This document shows positions 1 to 8,214 of a stretch of 22,719 nucleotides of DNA, piece after piece. The notes beneath the pieces were generated by a model. That model was not told where the DNA came from. It saw only the letters and a program-made list of their open reading frames with translations, and ran no database searches. Each line of letters begins with the position of its first letter. The stretch's first letter is position 1. The position numbers and the translations under genes are program-made. The stretch comes from CAZKUN01 sp964555935 (lineage in GTDB: Bacteria; Armatimonadota; Zipacnadia; Zipacnadales; VGFC01), in the NCBI GenBank assembly GCA_964555935.1, contig CAZKUN010000147.1, positions 1 through 22,719 on the forward strand, read 5' to 3'.

Positions 1-600
1 GCCCCCTCCGCCCGCGCCGCCACCACCGGGCGCCAGCGAGCGCCTGGAGTCCGTCGGTGCCCAGCTATGGGTGAACGTGGTGCCGGTAGGCTCGTACGTC
101 CACGTGATGTTGTGGAAGACGAACCCGACCTCTTCCTGCACCGGCTCGGTCGCGGAAGCGGGATCGATGGTGTCCGGGCTGATCCTTCGGATCGACGAGA
201 GTCGCCCTTCCGCGATCTCAACGGTGAAGAACTGCTCCGTCGTGCCGTCGCCCGCCGAGTTCGGACGGTAGAACTTGAATGTCCCCTCGATGACCTCGTT
301 GAGCATCATCGCCCTCGTCAGTAGCGGCGTCGATTGGTCGATGCGCTTGCGCACGGTCAGCGTGGGCTGTCGGCGACCGGCGGGGCGGCCGCTCGCCATG
401 GCCTGCGGGTCAAGCGCGTTGTTGTACTCGAAGTAGGTACACTCGATCGAGTCCTCTCGCCCCTGACTGGTGATAGTACTGTCGCCGACGATATCCGTGC
501 CATTCGCCTTCAGAAACAGGTGAACATTCTCCGCGGCGGGCGCTTGGCTCGCCAACAGTCCGAGCGCCACCACCATCATCCACATTCCTCGCGCATTCAT
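1..600 (-). CDS. Hcp-like (type VI tube protein family) protein with Sec signal peptide, partial
   Basis: The reverse strand is open from an ATG at 600 to the window edge (200 codons, no stop), so the C-terminus is missing. An AGGAGG lies 8 nt upstream (609-614). Residues 1-24 look like a signal peptide, with a hydrophobic VVALGLLAS core and an APAA cleavage region. From about residue 25 the protein follows the Hcp/DUF796 family: HLFLKANGTDIVGDST, GREDSIEC, ASGRPAGRRQPTLTVRKRID, EGTFKFYRPN, GDGTTEQFFTVEI and a late FVFHNITWTYE strand. Hcp proteins form hexameric rings that stack into the T6SS tube and normally have no Sec signal. After the domain the chain becomes glycine-rich (APGGGGAGGGG), suggesting a linker to something beyond the window. 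No other T6SS gene is visible. A secreted Hcp-fold protein unrelated to T6SS is as likely as a tube subunit. The family call is strong; the role is unknown. Confidence 0.85.
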   Translation of the reverse strand, partial: MNARGMWMMVVALGLLASQAPAAENVHLFLKANGTDIVGDSTITSQGREDSIECTYFEYNNALDPQAMASGRPAGRRQPTLTVRKRIDQSTPLLTRAMMLNEVIEGTFKFYRPNSAGDGTTEQFFTVEIAEGRLSSIRRISPDTIDPASATEPVQEEVGFVFHNITWTYEPTGTTFTHSWAPTDSRRSLAPGGGGAGGGG

Positions 601-740
601 GTCAGGCACCTCCTCAATTCTGGGCGCGGCGGTTCTCATACGCACCTGGCGATTCCAACACCTCCCCCACACGCGGTGTCCTTGCCACCGGATCTGTGAT
701 ACCATGGGTCCTCACCGATCACGCCACGGGAGACCACCCT

Positions 741-1589
741 ATGCGCAGCTTGCTCGCCATCTTCACGCTCCTTATTGCCACAACCACCTACGCGGCCGAC
801 ATCGACCAGTCCGGCGCCGAGGACCTGGGCTGGAAGCTCGGCATCCAGGCTTGGACCAATAACAAAGCCACGCTCCACGAGACCCTCGAACTTGCCCAGC
901 GCCTCCAGCTCCACTTCGTCGAGGCCTATCCCGGTCAGGTCCTGCGTGCCGACTCCGAAGAGAAGATGGGCCCGGGCATGTCCGACGAGTCGCTCGATGG
1001 ACTGCTGGAGAAGGCAGAGGAGTGCGACATTCAGATCGCCGCCTTCGGGGTAACGGGCATTCCAGGAGATGAAGAGGGAGCGCGCAAGTTCTTCGAGTGG
1101 TGTGAGAAGATCGGTATCGAGACGGTCTCCACCGAGATCGGCGAGGAAGAGATCAAGACGATCGGCCCCATCGCCGAGGAACTTGGCATCGGCATCGCCA
1201 TCCACAATCACCCTCAGCCATCGCACTACTGGGGCCCCGACACCGTCCTGGCCGCCGTGAAGGGCGCGCCCGGCTGCGTTGGCGCCTGCGCCGATACGGG
1301 TCATTGGGTCCGTAGCGGGCTCAACCCGGTGGAGTCATTGAAGAAGCTCGAGGGGCGCGTCATCAGCTTGCACTTCAAGGACCTGAGCGCTCTCGAGGGC
1401 GATCAGCACGACGTCATCTGGGGAACCGGCGTGGGGGACGCCGCCGGGCAGTTGGCCGAACTCAAGCGCCAGGAGTTCGAGGGCGTCATCTCCATCGAGT
1501 ACGAGCACGCTTGGGACGAGGCCACGCTCGCCAAATGCNNNNNNNNNNAGTTCTTCCTCGCGCAGGCCAACGCGCTCGCGGCCAAGTAA
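741..1589 (+). CDS. Exported sugar phosphate isomerase/epimerase-like TIM barrel
   Basis: The chosen ATG at 741 begins a clear signal peptide (MRSLLAIFTLLIATTTYA, cut near YAA), with a GGGAGA about 7 nt upstream. The longer frame from 696 would bury this signal. The mature part is a xylose-isomerase-like TIM barrel (AP_endonuc_2 superfamily). It opens with GWKLGIQAWT, and metal-ligand-type positions appear in VSTEIG, AIHNHPQP, ACADTGHWVRSG, SLHFKDL and ISIEYEH. Such enzymes isomerise or epimerise sugars or sugar acids; the exact substrate cannot be read. About 282 residues is the normal length. Ten N fall near the C-terminus (1539-1548), but the frame is open on both sides and the tail FFLAQANALAAK is typical for the family, so little seems to be missing. 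It is divergent from the Hcp-like gene. A signal peptide on this fold is common in Planctomycetes-like genomes. Confidence 0.87.
   Translation: MRSLLAIFTLLIATTTYAADIDQSGAEDLGWKLGIQAWTNNKATLHETLELAQRLQLHFVEAYPGQVLRADSEEKMGPGMSDESLDGLLEKAEECDIQIAAFGVTGIPGDEEGARKFFEWCEKIGIETVSTEIGEEEIKTIGPIAEELGIGIAIHNHPQPSHYWGPDTVLAAVKGAPGCVGACADTGHWVRSGLNPVESLKKLEGRVISLHFKDLSALEGDQHDVIWGTGVGDAAGQLAELKRQEFEGVISIEYEHAWDEATLAKCXXXXFFLAQANALAAK
1539..1548. other. Assembly gap (10 N)
   Basis: Ten consecutive N interrupt the isomerase gene 41 bases before its stop codon. The gap starts exactly on a codon boundary, and the last codon it touches is nAG. A GAG there would give the expected E-F-F. The frame continues to a family-typical C-terminus, so the true gap is probably about 10 bases or differs by a multiple of three. 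Confidence 0.97.
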
Positions 1590-1620
1590 CTGACGCCGTG
1601 GGGCACGCGCCGTTCGTCGT

Positions 1621-1647
1621 CGTAGGACAGGCGTCCTCGCCTGTCAC
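1621..1647. repeat. Dispersed palindromic repeat, copy 1
   Basis: GACAGGCG (1626-1633), loop TCCT, CGCCTGTC (1638-1645) form a perfect 8-bp inverted repeat. With its flanks (GTCGTCGTAG before, AC after) it matches a second copy at 16497-16523. It lies between the convergent ends of the isomerase (stop at 1589) and the PQQ-propeller gene (stop at 1658). There is no T-run, so it is not a canonical intrinsic terminator, although a hairpin in RNA is possible. Confidence 0.8.
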
Positions 1648-1657
1648 GCGCTTAGCC

Positions 1658-4600
1658 TCATCCGTAACACACCATCCCACCATCCACCAGCGTCACGTGG
1701 ACGCGCCCGTCGCGGTCGATGGACAGCCCGCCGAACCTCGGCTCGGACGGCAAGTCCACGCGCCACAATGTCTCGCCGGTCTGCTTCCCGTACGCCGCCA
1801 CGTACCAGCCCGCATCCAATTGCGCCGGCCGCGCGAGACACGCCACCGCATTCCGCGCCGTCGCCGTGGCGTAGATGTCGTCGCGGATCACCGGCCACTT
1901 GCTCGTCTTGCGCATCTCGCTCTCGAAGGTCCTGAGGCCGCGGTTGATCTCCTCGCGCCGGTCCCATTTCTCGCGGTTCTCGCTGGTCAGCGGCTCGTCG
2001 ATCGCGATGTGGGCTTGCAGCGTCTGCGCGAAACGGTTGATGACATCATCCGCGTCCCAGCAGAGCAGGTTCGAATAGCGCGTCGAGGCGTAGACGAACG
2101 TGTCTGCATCCCACGTCGGCGGCACGGCCGACTGCTGGAACGGCGTGAACGCGGGCCCGGCGATGTCGCCCTCCGCATCCACCACGCGCACGTTGAACTG
2201 AGCCGCCGTTGTGAACAGCCCCTCCTGGTTGTAGAGAATCCGCCCGCCGTGGAGCAGGAACTGGTCCTGGAACGCCAGGATCTCCTGCCCCGCCGGTTCA
2301 GGCTTCAGGGCGATCAGCGTGTTCCATTCGGGAATCCGTTTCGCGGGCAAGGGTTGGTACTCGCCGGTCTCGAGGTCGAACCCCGCGGGCGCGATCGTAT
2401 TGCCCGACGCCAACCAGACTTTGCCCTGCGCGACCGTAAGACCGCCCATTGCCGATGCCGCCTGGTACAGCGGCTGGCTGCCGAAATCATCCCGCCCGCT
2501 CGTGCTGTTCTGCCATTTCAACTCGCCCGTCCTCGCATCCAGCCCGCAGACGTAGGTGCCATCCCGATTAATGAGTCCCGCGGCGGCATAGGCGGTCCCA
2601 TCATGCACCAGCACGCCGCTGTTGACTGGCCATGTCGAACTCAACCGCCCATACAGCATGATCCGCCGCTCAACCGGCGTCAGGCGGAAGCGCCAGAGGA
2701 GTTCTCCCGTCGCCGCCTCAAACGCGTAAACGTATCCATCGCCAGAACCGACCAGCGCCCGATCCTCCCACAGCGTCGGCGCCACCATCACCGGGGCACC
2801 AGTCGCGTAGGACCAGACGGCCTCACCCGTCTTCGCATCCAAGCACCGCACGATGCCGTCGTCGCCGCCGGTGAACGCCAGCCCACCCGCCAAGGTCGGC
2901 GTGGCCAACTTCACGCCCGGCGCCTCGACCGCCCATAGCTCGCCGACATCCGCCGGCACGGTCGCCGGCGACGATGCGCTCCGAGTCAGGTCCCCTCGAT
3001 ATGTCTCCCAGTCCGCCTCATCAACTGCGAGGGACACAAGTTCCGACGCCGCCCCCGTCGCATCCAGGTTGTCAGCGGATATCTCCACCGCATGTGGGTC
3101 AAACTCCCCCGCCGGGCCAAGCGTCATCAGCCCTTGGATCGCCTGGTTACAGTCACACAGCCAGGGCCCCACGTACAGCATCCCGTTGGCCGGAATCGCG
3201 CCGTCATTGCAGCCCGGCCGCGCTGAGCGGTCCACGTGATACTGGTTCGCCTCCACGTCATACCAACCCAACCCGTCGCCCCGGCAGAAGAACGCGTCCG
3301 CGCTGCCTGTCAGCCGCGTGCATGATCCCTTCCAGAAGTAGAGCATCCTCACCGGATCGCCCGTCAGAGGGTCGATTTCCTGGACGCTGCCATCCTCGCC
3401 AAGCCCGCTGATGTACGTCTTCCCATCGTGATACAGCATGTTGGGGTTGTTGTGGAACTTGCGATTGGACCATAGGAAGCGCCCGTCGCCGGGCGCGAAC
3501 GCCACCACGTTCTGGCGCGCCTGGCCCTGCACGAAGAGAGCCTCCGGTGTGCAGAGCACGAAGCTCGCCGTCTGAAACCCCGGCGTCCCGACGAGACCCT
3601 TAGCTTTCTCCTCGATCAGCTCCAGCTTCTCGCGGTCCTGATTCGCCCACAGCTCTCGGCCATCGCGCTTGTCCAGGCATGCGAACTTCTCGCCCGGCAC
3701 GTAGTACAGCATCCGTTGATCGAGAAGCCCCAGGCCCCGGGAGTCGATCGGCGCGGCCTCCTCGTGCTGCCACGCCACCTCTTCGTCATCCATCCGCCAC
3801 GCCGCAAGCGTCCGACCGAATCCCCACAGGATCTCCTGCTCGCCCCGTGGGAAGTAGTTCTTCTCCACATTGCTCCAGCCCCAGCCCCTCCAGTTCGCCG
3901 CGAAGTTCACTGTCTCGGTCGCCGGGTCATCCTCCGACGCCAGCACGTACAGGACGCCGTCTTCCATCGCCATCCACACCCACGCGCCCGCGATGCCTGG
4001 GATGCTGATCCGCCCCATTTCCCGCCCGGTCTCCGGGTCCAGCACCAGGCACCCATCGCCGTCGATCATGTAGAACGCGTCGCCCTTCGCGATGAACGCG
4101 CTCCGATGCACGAGGTACCCCTCAGGCAGCTCGCGCTGCCACAGGACGCGGCCGTTGTAGCCATTCCGCGCGGTCAGCGTGTTCAGCGTGGGGACTTCAC
4201 GGTCGTGGTGGGAGATATGCCCGGTCGCGACGAAGATTCGCCCGCCCGCCGCTGTCGTCACCACGGGCATCGCGTGGAAGAACGGCGCCCCGATCCACTG
4301 GGTGATATACGGTGCGGTGATCTGCGTGTCGGTTGAGACGGGGTTGTTGTCCACCCCATGGAACCAGTGGCTCCAGTCATCCACGCCCTCCATCGCCGGC
4401 TTCCGGGCGAAGCTCCACGCGCCGCGCGTCTCGACGCTCTCAAACCCGGGCAGCTCTGCATCCCCCTTCAGCGCAAGCAAGCCCTCCGGCCGCAAAGCCC
4501 GAAGAGCCTCCTCGACCATTTCCCCATCCCCATCCTGCAGGACCACCACGTCCACGAAGTTGTCCGCATACGGGAGCCGGTCGCCATCAAGCCGCTCCAC

Positions 4601-4864
4601 CACAAAGCGCGAGCCGAGCAGCTCCCCCGCCGCCCGCTTCGCCGCGGCCACGTTCCCAGGATCCGCATCGAACGCGTGCACCAGCAACGCGGTTGTCTCG
4701 ACCAGGCCCGCCGCCAACGCGCCGTCGCCGCACTGGGGGACAGCGCAAATCCCACCGGCAATTCCGGCGCGCTCAAGCGCGTTGCGCACAGGCCGAGCCT
4801 TCCCATTCGCGTTGGCGAGTGCGACACACGAGGCGATCAGCAGGACAACAGTGGGGAATCTCAT
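1658..4864 (-). CDS. Exported PQQ-type beta-propeller protein with N-terminal methyltransferase-like domain
   Basis: The ATG at 4864 (MRFPTVVLLIASCVALANA) gives a signal peptide and has GGAG 6 nt upstream; the product is 1068 residues. Residues about 22-145 resemble a class I SAM methyltransferase fold. There is a degenerate glycine motif (PQCGDGALAAGL), an acidic FDADPGN strand end, and DNFVDVVVLQDG followed by ALRALRPEGLLALKG. A linker (DDWSHWFHGVDNNPVS) leads into a long PQQ/BamB-like propeller, with repeats such as LDAKTGEAVWSY, FEAATGELLWRF, LDARTGELKWQN and KQTGETLWRVDL. Tryptophan-docking propellers of this type occur in PQQ dehydrogenases and BamB, but I see no dehydrogenase active-site Cys-Cys pair. 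An exported methyltransferase would lack SAM, so that domain is probably structural or repurposed. It is the last gene of the block with the ECF factor, which ends 74 bases upstream. Confidence 0.85.
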   Translation of the reverse strand: MRFPTVVLLIASCVALANANGKARPVRNALERAGIAGGICAVPQCGDGALAAGLVETTALLVHAFDADPGNVAAAKRAAGELLGSRFVVERLDGDRLPYADNFVDVVVLQDGDGEMVEEALRALRPEGLLALKGDAELPGFESVETRGAWSFARKPAMEGVDDWSHWFHGVDNNPVSTDTQITAPYITQWIGAPFFHAMPVVTTAAGGRIFVATGHISHHDREVPTLNTLTARNGYNGRVLWQRELPEGYLVHRSAFIAKGDAFYMIDGDGCLVLDPETGREMGRISIPGIAGAWVWMAMEDGVLYVLASEDDPATETVNFAANWRGWGWSNVEKNYFPRGEQEILWGFGRTLAAWRMDDEEVAWQHEEAAPIDSRGLGLLDQRMLYYVPGEKFACLDKRDGRELWANQDREKLELIEEKAKGLVGTPGFQTASFVLCTPEALFVQGQARQNVVAFAPGDGRFLWSNRKFHNNPNMLYHDGKTYISGLGEDGSVQEIDPLTGDPVRMLYFWKGSCTRLTGSADAFFCRGDGLGWYDVEANQYHVDRSARPGCNDGAIPANGMLYVGPWLCDCNQAIQGLMTLGPAGEFDPHAVEISADNLDATGAASELVSLAVDEADWETYRGDLTRSASSPATVPADVGELWAVEAPGVKLATPTLAGGLAFTGGDDGIVRCLDAKTGEAVWSYATGAPVMVAPTLWEDRALVGSGDGYVYAFEAATGELLWRFRLTPVERRIMLYGRLSSTWPVNSGVLVHDGTAYAAAGLINRDGTYVCGLDARTGELKWQNSTSGRDDFGSQPLYQAASAMGGLTVAQGKVWLASGNTIAPAGFDLETGEYQPLPAKRIPEWNTLIALKPEPAGQEILAFQDQFLLHGGRILYNQEGLFTTAAQFNVRVVDAEGDIAGPAFTPFQQSAVPPTWDADTFVYASTRYSNLLCWDADDVINRFAQTLQAHIAIDEPLTSENREKWDRREEINRGLRTFESEMRKTSKWPVIRDDIYATATARNAVACLARPAQLDAGWYVAAYGKQTGETLWRVDLPSEPRFGGLSIDRDGRVHVTLVDGGMVCYG

Positions 4865-4938
4865 CTTTGGCTCCGGGGGGTCAGGCATGAAACGCTGCAA
4901 TCAGAGCCAATTAGCCGACGATGCTGCCCGGTCCTTCC

Positions 4939-5613
4939 CTACTCGCCCATCTCGGCCATCGGCCGCCGCGCGAGGTACTGCCGGTATCGCTGCCCCAGCG
5001 CGCGCCGCGCGCGAGACAACCTCGACTTCAGCGTCCCGACGTTACAATCCACCGCCTGCGCCGCCTCCTCATACGTCAGCCCCTCGACATCCACCAGCGT
5101 AAGCACTGCCTTGTGCAGCGGCGGCACGGTCTCGAGCAGCTCGAAGATGATCCGCCGCGTCTCCCGCTGCTCGCAGATCACGTGGGGCATCGTCGTTACA
5201 TCGGGCACATCGCGCTCGATCTCGCCCGCGTCCGTCCGGATTGGCTCGTCCAGCGATCCGCCCTCGATCTTCCCCCGCCGCTCGCGACGTCGAAGCTCGT
5301 TGATGCACGCGTTCACCGCGATCCGACATAGCCAAACGCGAAAGCCCGCCTCGCCCTGGTAGTTGAAACGCTGGATACCGGTCAGTGCCCTGACGAAGAC
5401 GTCCTGGCCCAGGTCCTCCACATCCGGACCCGCCCCGCACATCCGGTAAACGATCCCGTAGATCATCGAATCATACTTGCGCACCAGCGCGGTGAATGCT
5501 TCCCCATCCCCCGCCTGCGCGCGGGCGACGTGGAGGGCGTCTTCTGAATCGTACCGTTCGTCGACTTGGCCAGCGATCGGCCACGCGGCTCGAATTGCAG
5601 TTCGGGAGAGCAT
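4939..5613 (-). CDS. ECF-type RNA polymerase sigma factor
   Basis: This is a 224-residue sigma-70 family protein with the ECF two-domain layout. Region 2 spans about residues 33-115 (GDGEAFTALVRKYDSMIYGIVYR, DVEDLGQDVFVRA, FRVWLCRIAVNACINELRRR). Region 4 spans about 158-212 and carries the helix-turn-helix (LTYEEAAQAVDCNVGTLKSRLSRARRAL). The ATG at 5613 is 6 bases after the stop of the PD40 gene, and GGGGAG within that gene's end serves as ribosome binding site, so the two are co-transcribed and probably coupled. No anti-sigma gene with a zinc finger follows; the next gene is the PQQ-propeller protein. The factor may control the surrounding carbohydrate or surface genes, but no target promoter can be assigned. 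The family assignment is firm. Confidence 0.93.
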   Translation of the reverse strand: MLSRTAIRAAWPIAGQVDERYDSEDALHVARAQAGDGEAFTALVRKYDSMIYGIVYRMCGAGPDVEDLGQDVFVRALTGIQRFNYQGEAGFRVWLCRIAVNACINELRRRERRGKIEGGSLDEPIRTDAGEIERDVPDVTTMPHVICEQRETRRIIFELLETVPPLHKAVLTLVDVEGLTYEEAAQAVDCNVGTLKSRLSRARRALGQRYRQYLARRPMAEMGE

Positions 5614-5619
5614 AGTCGA

Positions 5620-7167
5620 TTACTCCCCCACTGGAACGGCCGTGATGTTGTCGATCTGCAGCGTCCCGCTCTCGGCGTTCTGAGGCGCAATCATGCAGAT
5701 ACCCAGGTGGTTGAGGCTTCGCCAGTCGACCTCGGTGCCGGCCTTTCGCGGCTCGAAATCGCTGAACCTCACCTCGAACATCTGCCATTCGTCGGTAACG
5801 CCCTCAAGCAAGTACTCGGCAATACCATCAGGATCATCCGGCTCCGCCACGTTGCCATCCTTCACCACCAGCGTCACCGACGGGACGTCGCCCTTGGCGA
5901 ATAGCGTCATCCGGTCGTACGCCGTCAGATCGAGCACCCCCGGGGCCGTCCACAGGGAAAAACTCTTCGGATCCTCGGCAATCGTGTAGTCGATCTTCAT
6001 CGAGCCGCCGCCCTTGCCCTCGGCATCCTCGGCGACCCATGTCGTGTCGCCCCGGCATCCATCTTCCTGCGGCCACAGCCCCCACTGCCCGCCGACCTCG
6101 GGCCCCGCTCCATCGCTCGCGAACGAGAAGATGGCCAGCGGAGGAGGCGGCGGGTTGAGATTCCGGTTGCCCACCACATCGTACGGGCCGGCGGCCAACG
6201 CGTTCTCCGGCGCAACCCACATGTCGGGCCAGCGATCGCATTTGCCGTTGAAGGTCAACCGAACCGGCTTCCCGATTGGCTTCATGTCCTGCAGTTCGTG
6301 GGCGTAGACCTCGTAATCGCTCTTCGTATGGTCGTGCTGACTCGGCGAGGCTCCATAGAGGATCCAGCGGTTGTCCGGTGATATCGTTGGGAAGTACGTG
6401 TAGTCGTGCGGCGCGGAATCCGGCGTCCCCAGCACCTCGTGTTCGGTGTCAGCCGCCATGTCCCAGATGCGAAAGTCCTTCGGCCCTTGCACCCAGTAGA
6501 GGTACTTGTCATCGATCGTGAAGCGCGACTCGCACCCGCCCATCGTCTTAGCCGTCATGCCCTGGTCGAAAGGGAACCACTCGTTCGTCCGGCTCGTCCG
6601 GAAGATGGCCGAACTCAGGTCCTGCTGCACCGAGCCCACCATGCTCCCATACGCCCCGTCCGTCGGCAGCGTCGCGTTGTGGAGTTGCTGGGTCTCGCCC
6701 TTCACCAAGTCTAGCTTGTGCAGCTTCGACTGGTAGACGTAGAAGATCCCGTTCCCGTCCGTCGTCCAGTTCAGCGGGTTGCCCTCAGTGAGGCTCCGCG
6801 ATTCCCCGGTCTCGAGCGACGTGATCCACACCTCGCACGGTCGCGGGCGCTTCGCCGAGTACGCGTGCATCACCCATCTGCCGTCGGGGGATATCCGAGG
6901 TCTGAGGTAATCGCCATACGGCATTCGCTCGCCATCGGCGGCGAAGTTTGTGAGCTTCCGCGCGCCGGTGCCGTCAGCGTTCATCGTGTACAGTTCCCAG
7001 TGGCCCGTGCGATTGCTCTCCCACACGATCCGGCCGGCAACCTTCCCCCTGATCGCGGCCAGCGCCACGGACTCCGCGTCGCTTGGCGTGGTTCCCTGGC
7101 AATGGGCCCCACCGGCAAGCACCGTCAGACAGATGGCACATAGGGCGTATTCGAAGACCTTCCGCAT
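5620..7167 (-). CDS. Exported PD40/TolB-like propeller protein with C-terminal carbohydrate-binding-like domain
   Basis: The start at 7167 gives MRKVFEYALCAICLTVLAGG, a signal peptide, and has GGAGG 7 nt upstream; the longer frame to 7290 has no such features. The product is 515 residues. Residues about 35-350 carry WD40-like PD40 motifs: RIVWESNRTGHWELYTMNADGT, RPRISPDGRWVMHAYS, NWTTDGNGIFYV and FPTISPDNRWILYGA. These are typical of TolB-type six-bladed propellers. Residues about 375-515 form a beta-sandwich resembling CBM11 or CIA30-type domains (GGSMKIDYTI, LDLTAYDRMTLFAKG, WQMFEVRFSDFE, ending SGTLQIDNITAV). The protein probably binds a glycan or peptide outside the cell, and no catalytic residues can be named. 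It is the first gene of the block with the ECF factor. The Cys in GAHCQG does not sit in a good lipobox, so a lipoprotein is uncertain. Confidence 0.82.
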   Translation of the reverse strand: MRKVFEYALCAICLTVLAGGAHCQGTTPSDAESVALAAIRGKVAGRIVWESNRTGHWELYTMNADGTGARKLTNFAADGERMPYGDYLRPRISPDGRWVMHAYSAKRPRPCEVWITSLETGESRSLTEGNPLNWTTDGNGIFYVYQSKLHKLDLVKGETQQLHNATLPTDGAYGSMVGSVQQDLSSAIFRTSRTNEWFPFDQGMTAKTMGGCESRFTIDDKYLYWVQGPKDFRIWDMAADTEHEVLGTPDSAPHDYTYFPTISPDNRWILYGASPSQHDHTKSDYEVYAHELQDMKPIGKPVRLTFNGKCDRWPDMWVAPENALAAGPYDVVGNRNLNPPPPPLAIFSFASDGAGPEVGGQWGLWPQEDGCRGDTTWVAEDAEGKGGGSMKIDYTIAEDPKSFSLWTAPGVLDLTAYDRMTLFAKGDVPSVTLVVKDGNVAEPDDPDGIAEYLLEGVTDEWQMFEVRFSDFEPRKAGTEVDWRSLNHLGICMIAPQNAESGTLQIDNITAVPVGE

Positions 7168-7415
7168 CGACTCTCCTCCATTTGACGCACGGCCCGTGCC
7201 TCCAGTTACCCCCTCCGCCACGCCACATTCTCGCCGTGCCAGGACAACTAACGCCCAGGCCCCGCGAGTGTGCGGTGTGAGCCCAGTCACTTACTCTAAT
7301 ATGGAACACCGCTGCGGCCCGTCGGTTCGCAGGTCTCCACACCGTCTGCGTCGAACGAAGTGCCCGTGCCAACAATCTGAGAGACGCGCCACGCTGAGCC
7401 CGCCACCGATTATTC
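7168..7415. other. Divergent intergenic region
   Basis: These 248 bases separate the divergent PD40 and sulfotransferase genes and should contain both promoters. A TAATAT at 7297-7302 on the plus strand resembles a -10 element but has no convincing -35 at 16-18 bp. Apart from the GGAGG ribosome binding site of the PD40 gene (complement of 7175-7179) I see no RNA gene, repeat or coding frame here. Confidence 0.5.
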
Positions 7416-8204
7416 ATGATGAAACCGACCCAACGACTGCTCCGCACTTACCGCCACAAGCACTTCAGCCCCTACAAGACCTACGTGGATCGCCAGACCC
7501 ACACGGCGGTCATCCTCAACCCCAAGGTCGGCACGAAGAGCTTCCGCCGCATCATCCAGGTGGCCCTCCGCGACGTGCGCGGCCAGGAGGACGCCTCAAG
7601 CGGGCGTTACCGTTTCTGGAAGCGGGCCAGGGAGCACGCGGTCGCATCCCTCGGCGATTACCTCCACGCCCTCGGCCATCCGGAGGAGTACAAGTTCTAC
7701 GCATTCGTGCGGAACCCATACGCGCGGTTCAAGTCCGCCTGGACCGGCAAGTTCGCCTTCGGCCACGAGACCCACTACCCGCCCAGCATTCGCGGCAAGC
7801 GCCTCGCCGAACTCCGCCGCTTCGCCGCGGGCCAGGGCCTCGCGGGAGCCGAGGAGAACTCCGCGGTTCCCTTCGACACCTTCGTGGCATACGCCGAATC
7901 CGGCCAGACAGGCGGGCGTAACCACCATTGGGACGAGCAATGCTCGGTGCTGCTGATGGATCTCCTTGAGTACGACCGCTTCTTCAAGCTGGAGACGAAA
8001 TTCCGCGAGGGGATGGAGCACATCCTGACTCGTCTCAACATGCTCACCGACGAGATCGCGGAGATCGTCGACACGCCGGTAACCATGAAGCGAAAGCCCA
8101 CGCCCAACACCTACGACGAGGCACTCGCCGAGCGTGTCCACGCCATGTTCGCCCGCGACTTCGAGACCTTCGGCTACGACCCCGATTCCTGGCAGGACCT
8201 ATAA
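7416..8204 (+). CDS. Sulfotransferase family 2 (carbohydrate sulfotransferase-like)
   Basis: This 262-residue protein shows both PAPS-binding motifs of the Sulfotransfer_2 family. The 5'-phosphosulfate loop is at about residues 34-42 (LNPKVGTKS). The 3'-phosphate motif is at about 99-108 (RNPYARFKSA). A HHWDEQ segment near 170-175 and the following FFKLE strand also match the family. Members transfer sulfate from PAPS to hydroxyls of glycans or lipids. No signal peptide or membrane segment is visible, so it is likely cytosolic. The ATG at 7416 is followed directly by a second ATG; no clear Shine-Dalgarno precedes either. It stands alone on the plus strand, divergent from the PD40 gene and convergent with the PL11-like gene (10 bases apart). 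It may sulfate the cell's own surface glycans, in contrast to the sulfatase at 15045. Confidence 0.88.
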   Translation: MMKPTQRLLRTYRHKHFSPYKTYVDRQTHTAVILNPKVGTKSFRRIIQVALRDVRGQEDASSGRYRFWKRAREHAVASLGDYLHALGHPEEYKFYAFVRNPYARFKSAWTGKFAFGHETHYPPSIRGKRLAELRRFAAGQGLAGAEENSAVPFDTFVAYAESGQTGGRNHHWDEQCSVLLMDLLEYDRFFKLETKFREGMEHILTRLNMLTDEIAEIVDTPVTMKRKPTPNTYDEALAERVHAMFARDFETFGYDPDSWQDL

Positions 8205-8214
8205 CCGTCGGAGT

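Noticed and set aside
636..1304. Minus-strand open frame opposite the isomerase gene
   Set aside because: It has no ribosome binding site or family resemblance, and the plus strand carries a clear exported TIM barrel.
1511..2938. Long plus-strand open frame of 475 codons crossing the N gap
   Set aside because: It is antisense to the PQQ-propeller gene, is Arg/Pro-rich without any recognisable motif, and exists because high GC content removes stops.
4358..5362. Plus-strand open frame of 334 codons opposite the PQQ and sigma genes
   Set aside because: It is low-complexity, Arg/Ser/Pro-rich antisense translation; the sigma factor on the other strand is unambiguous.
7297..7302. TAATAT as a -10 element for the sulfotransferase
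   Set aside because: There is no acceptable -35 hexamer at 16-18 bp, and a single hexamer is expected by chance.
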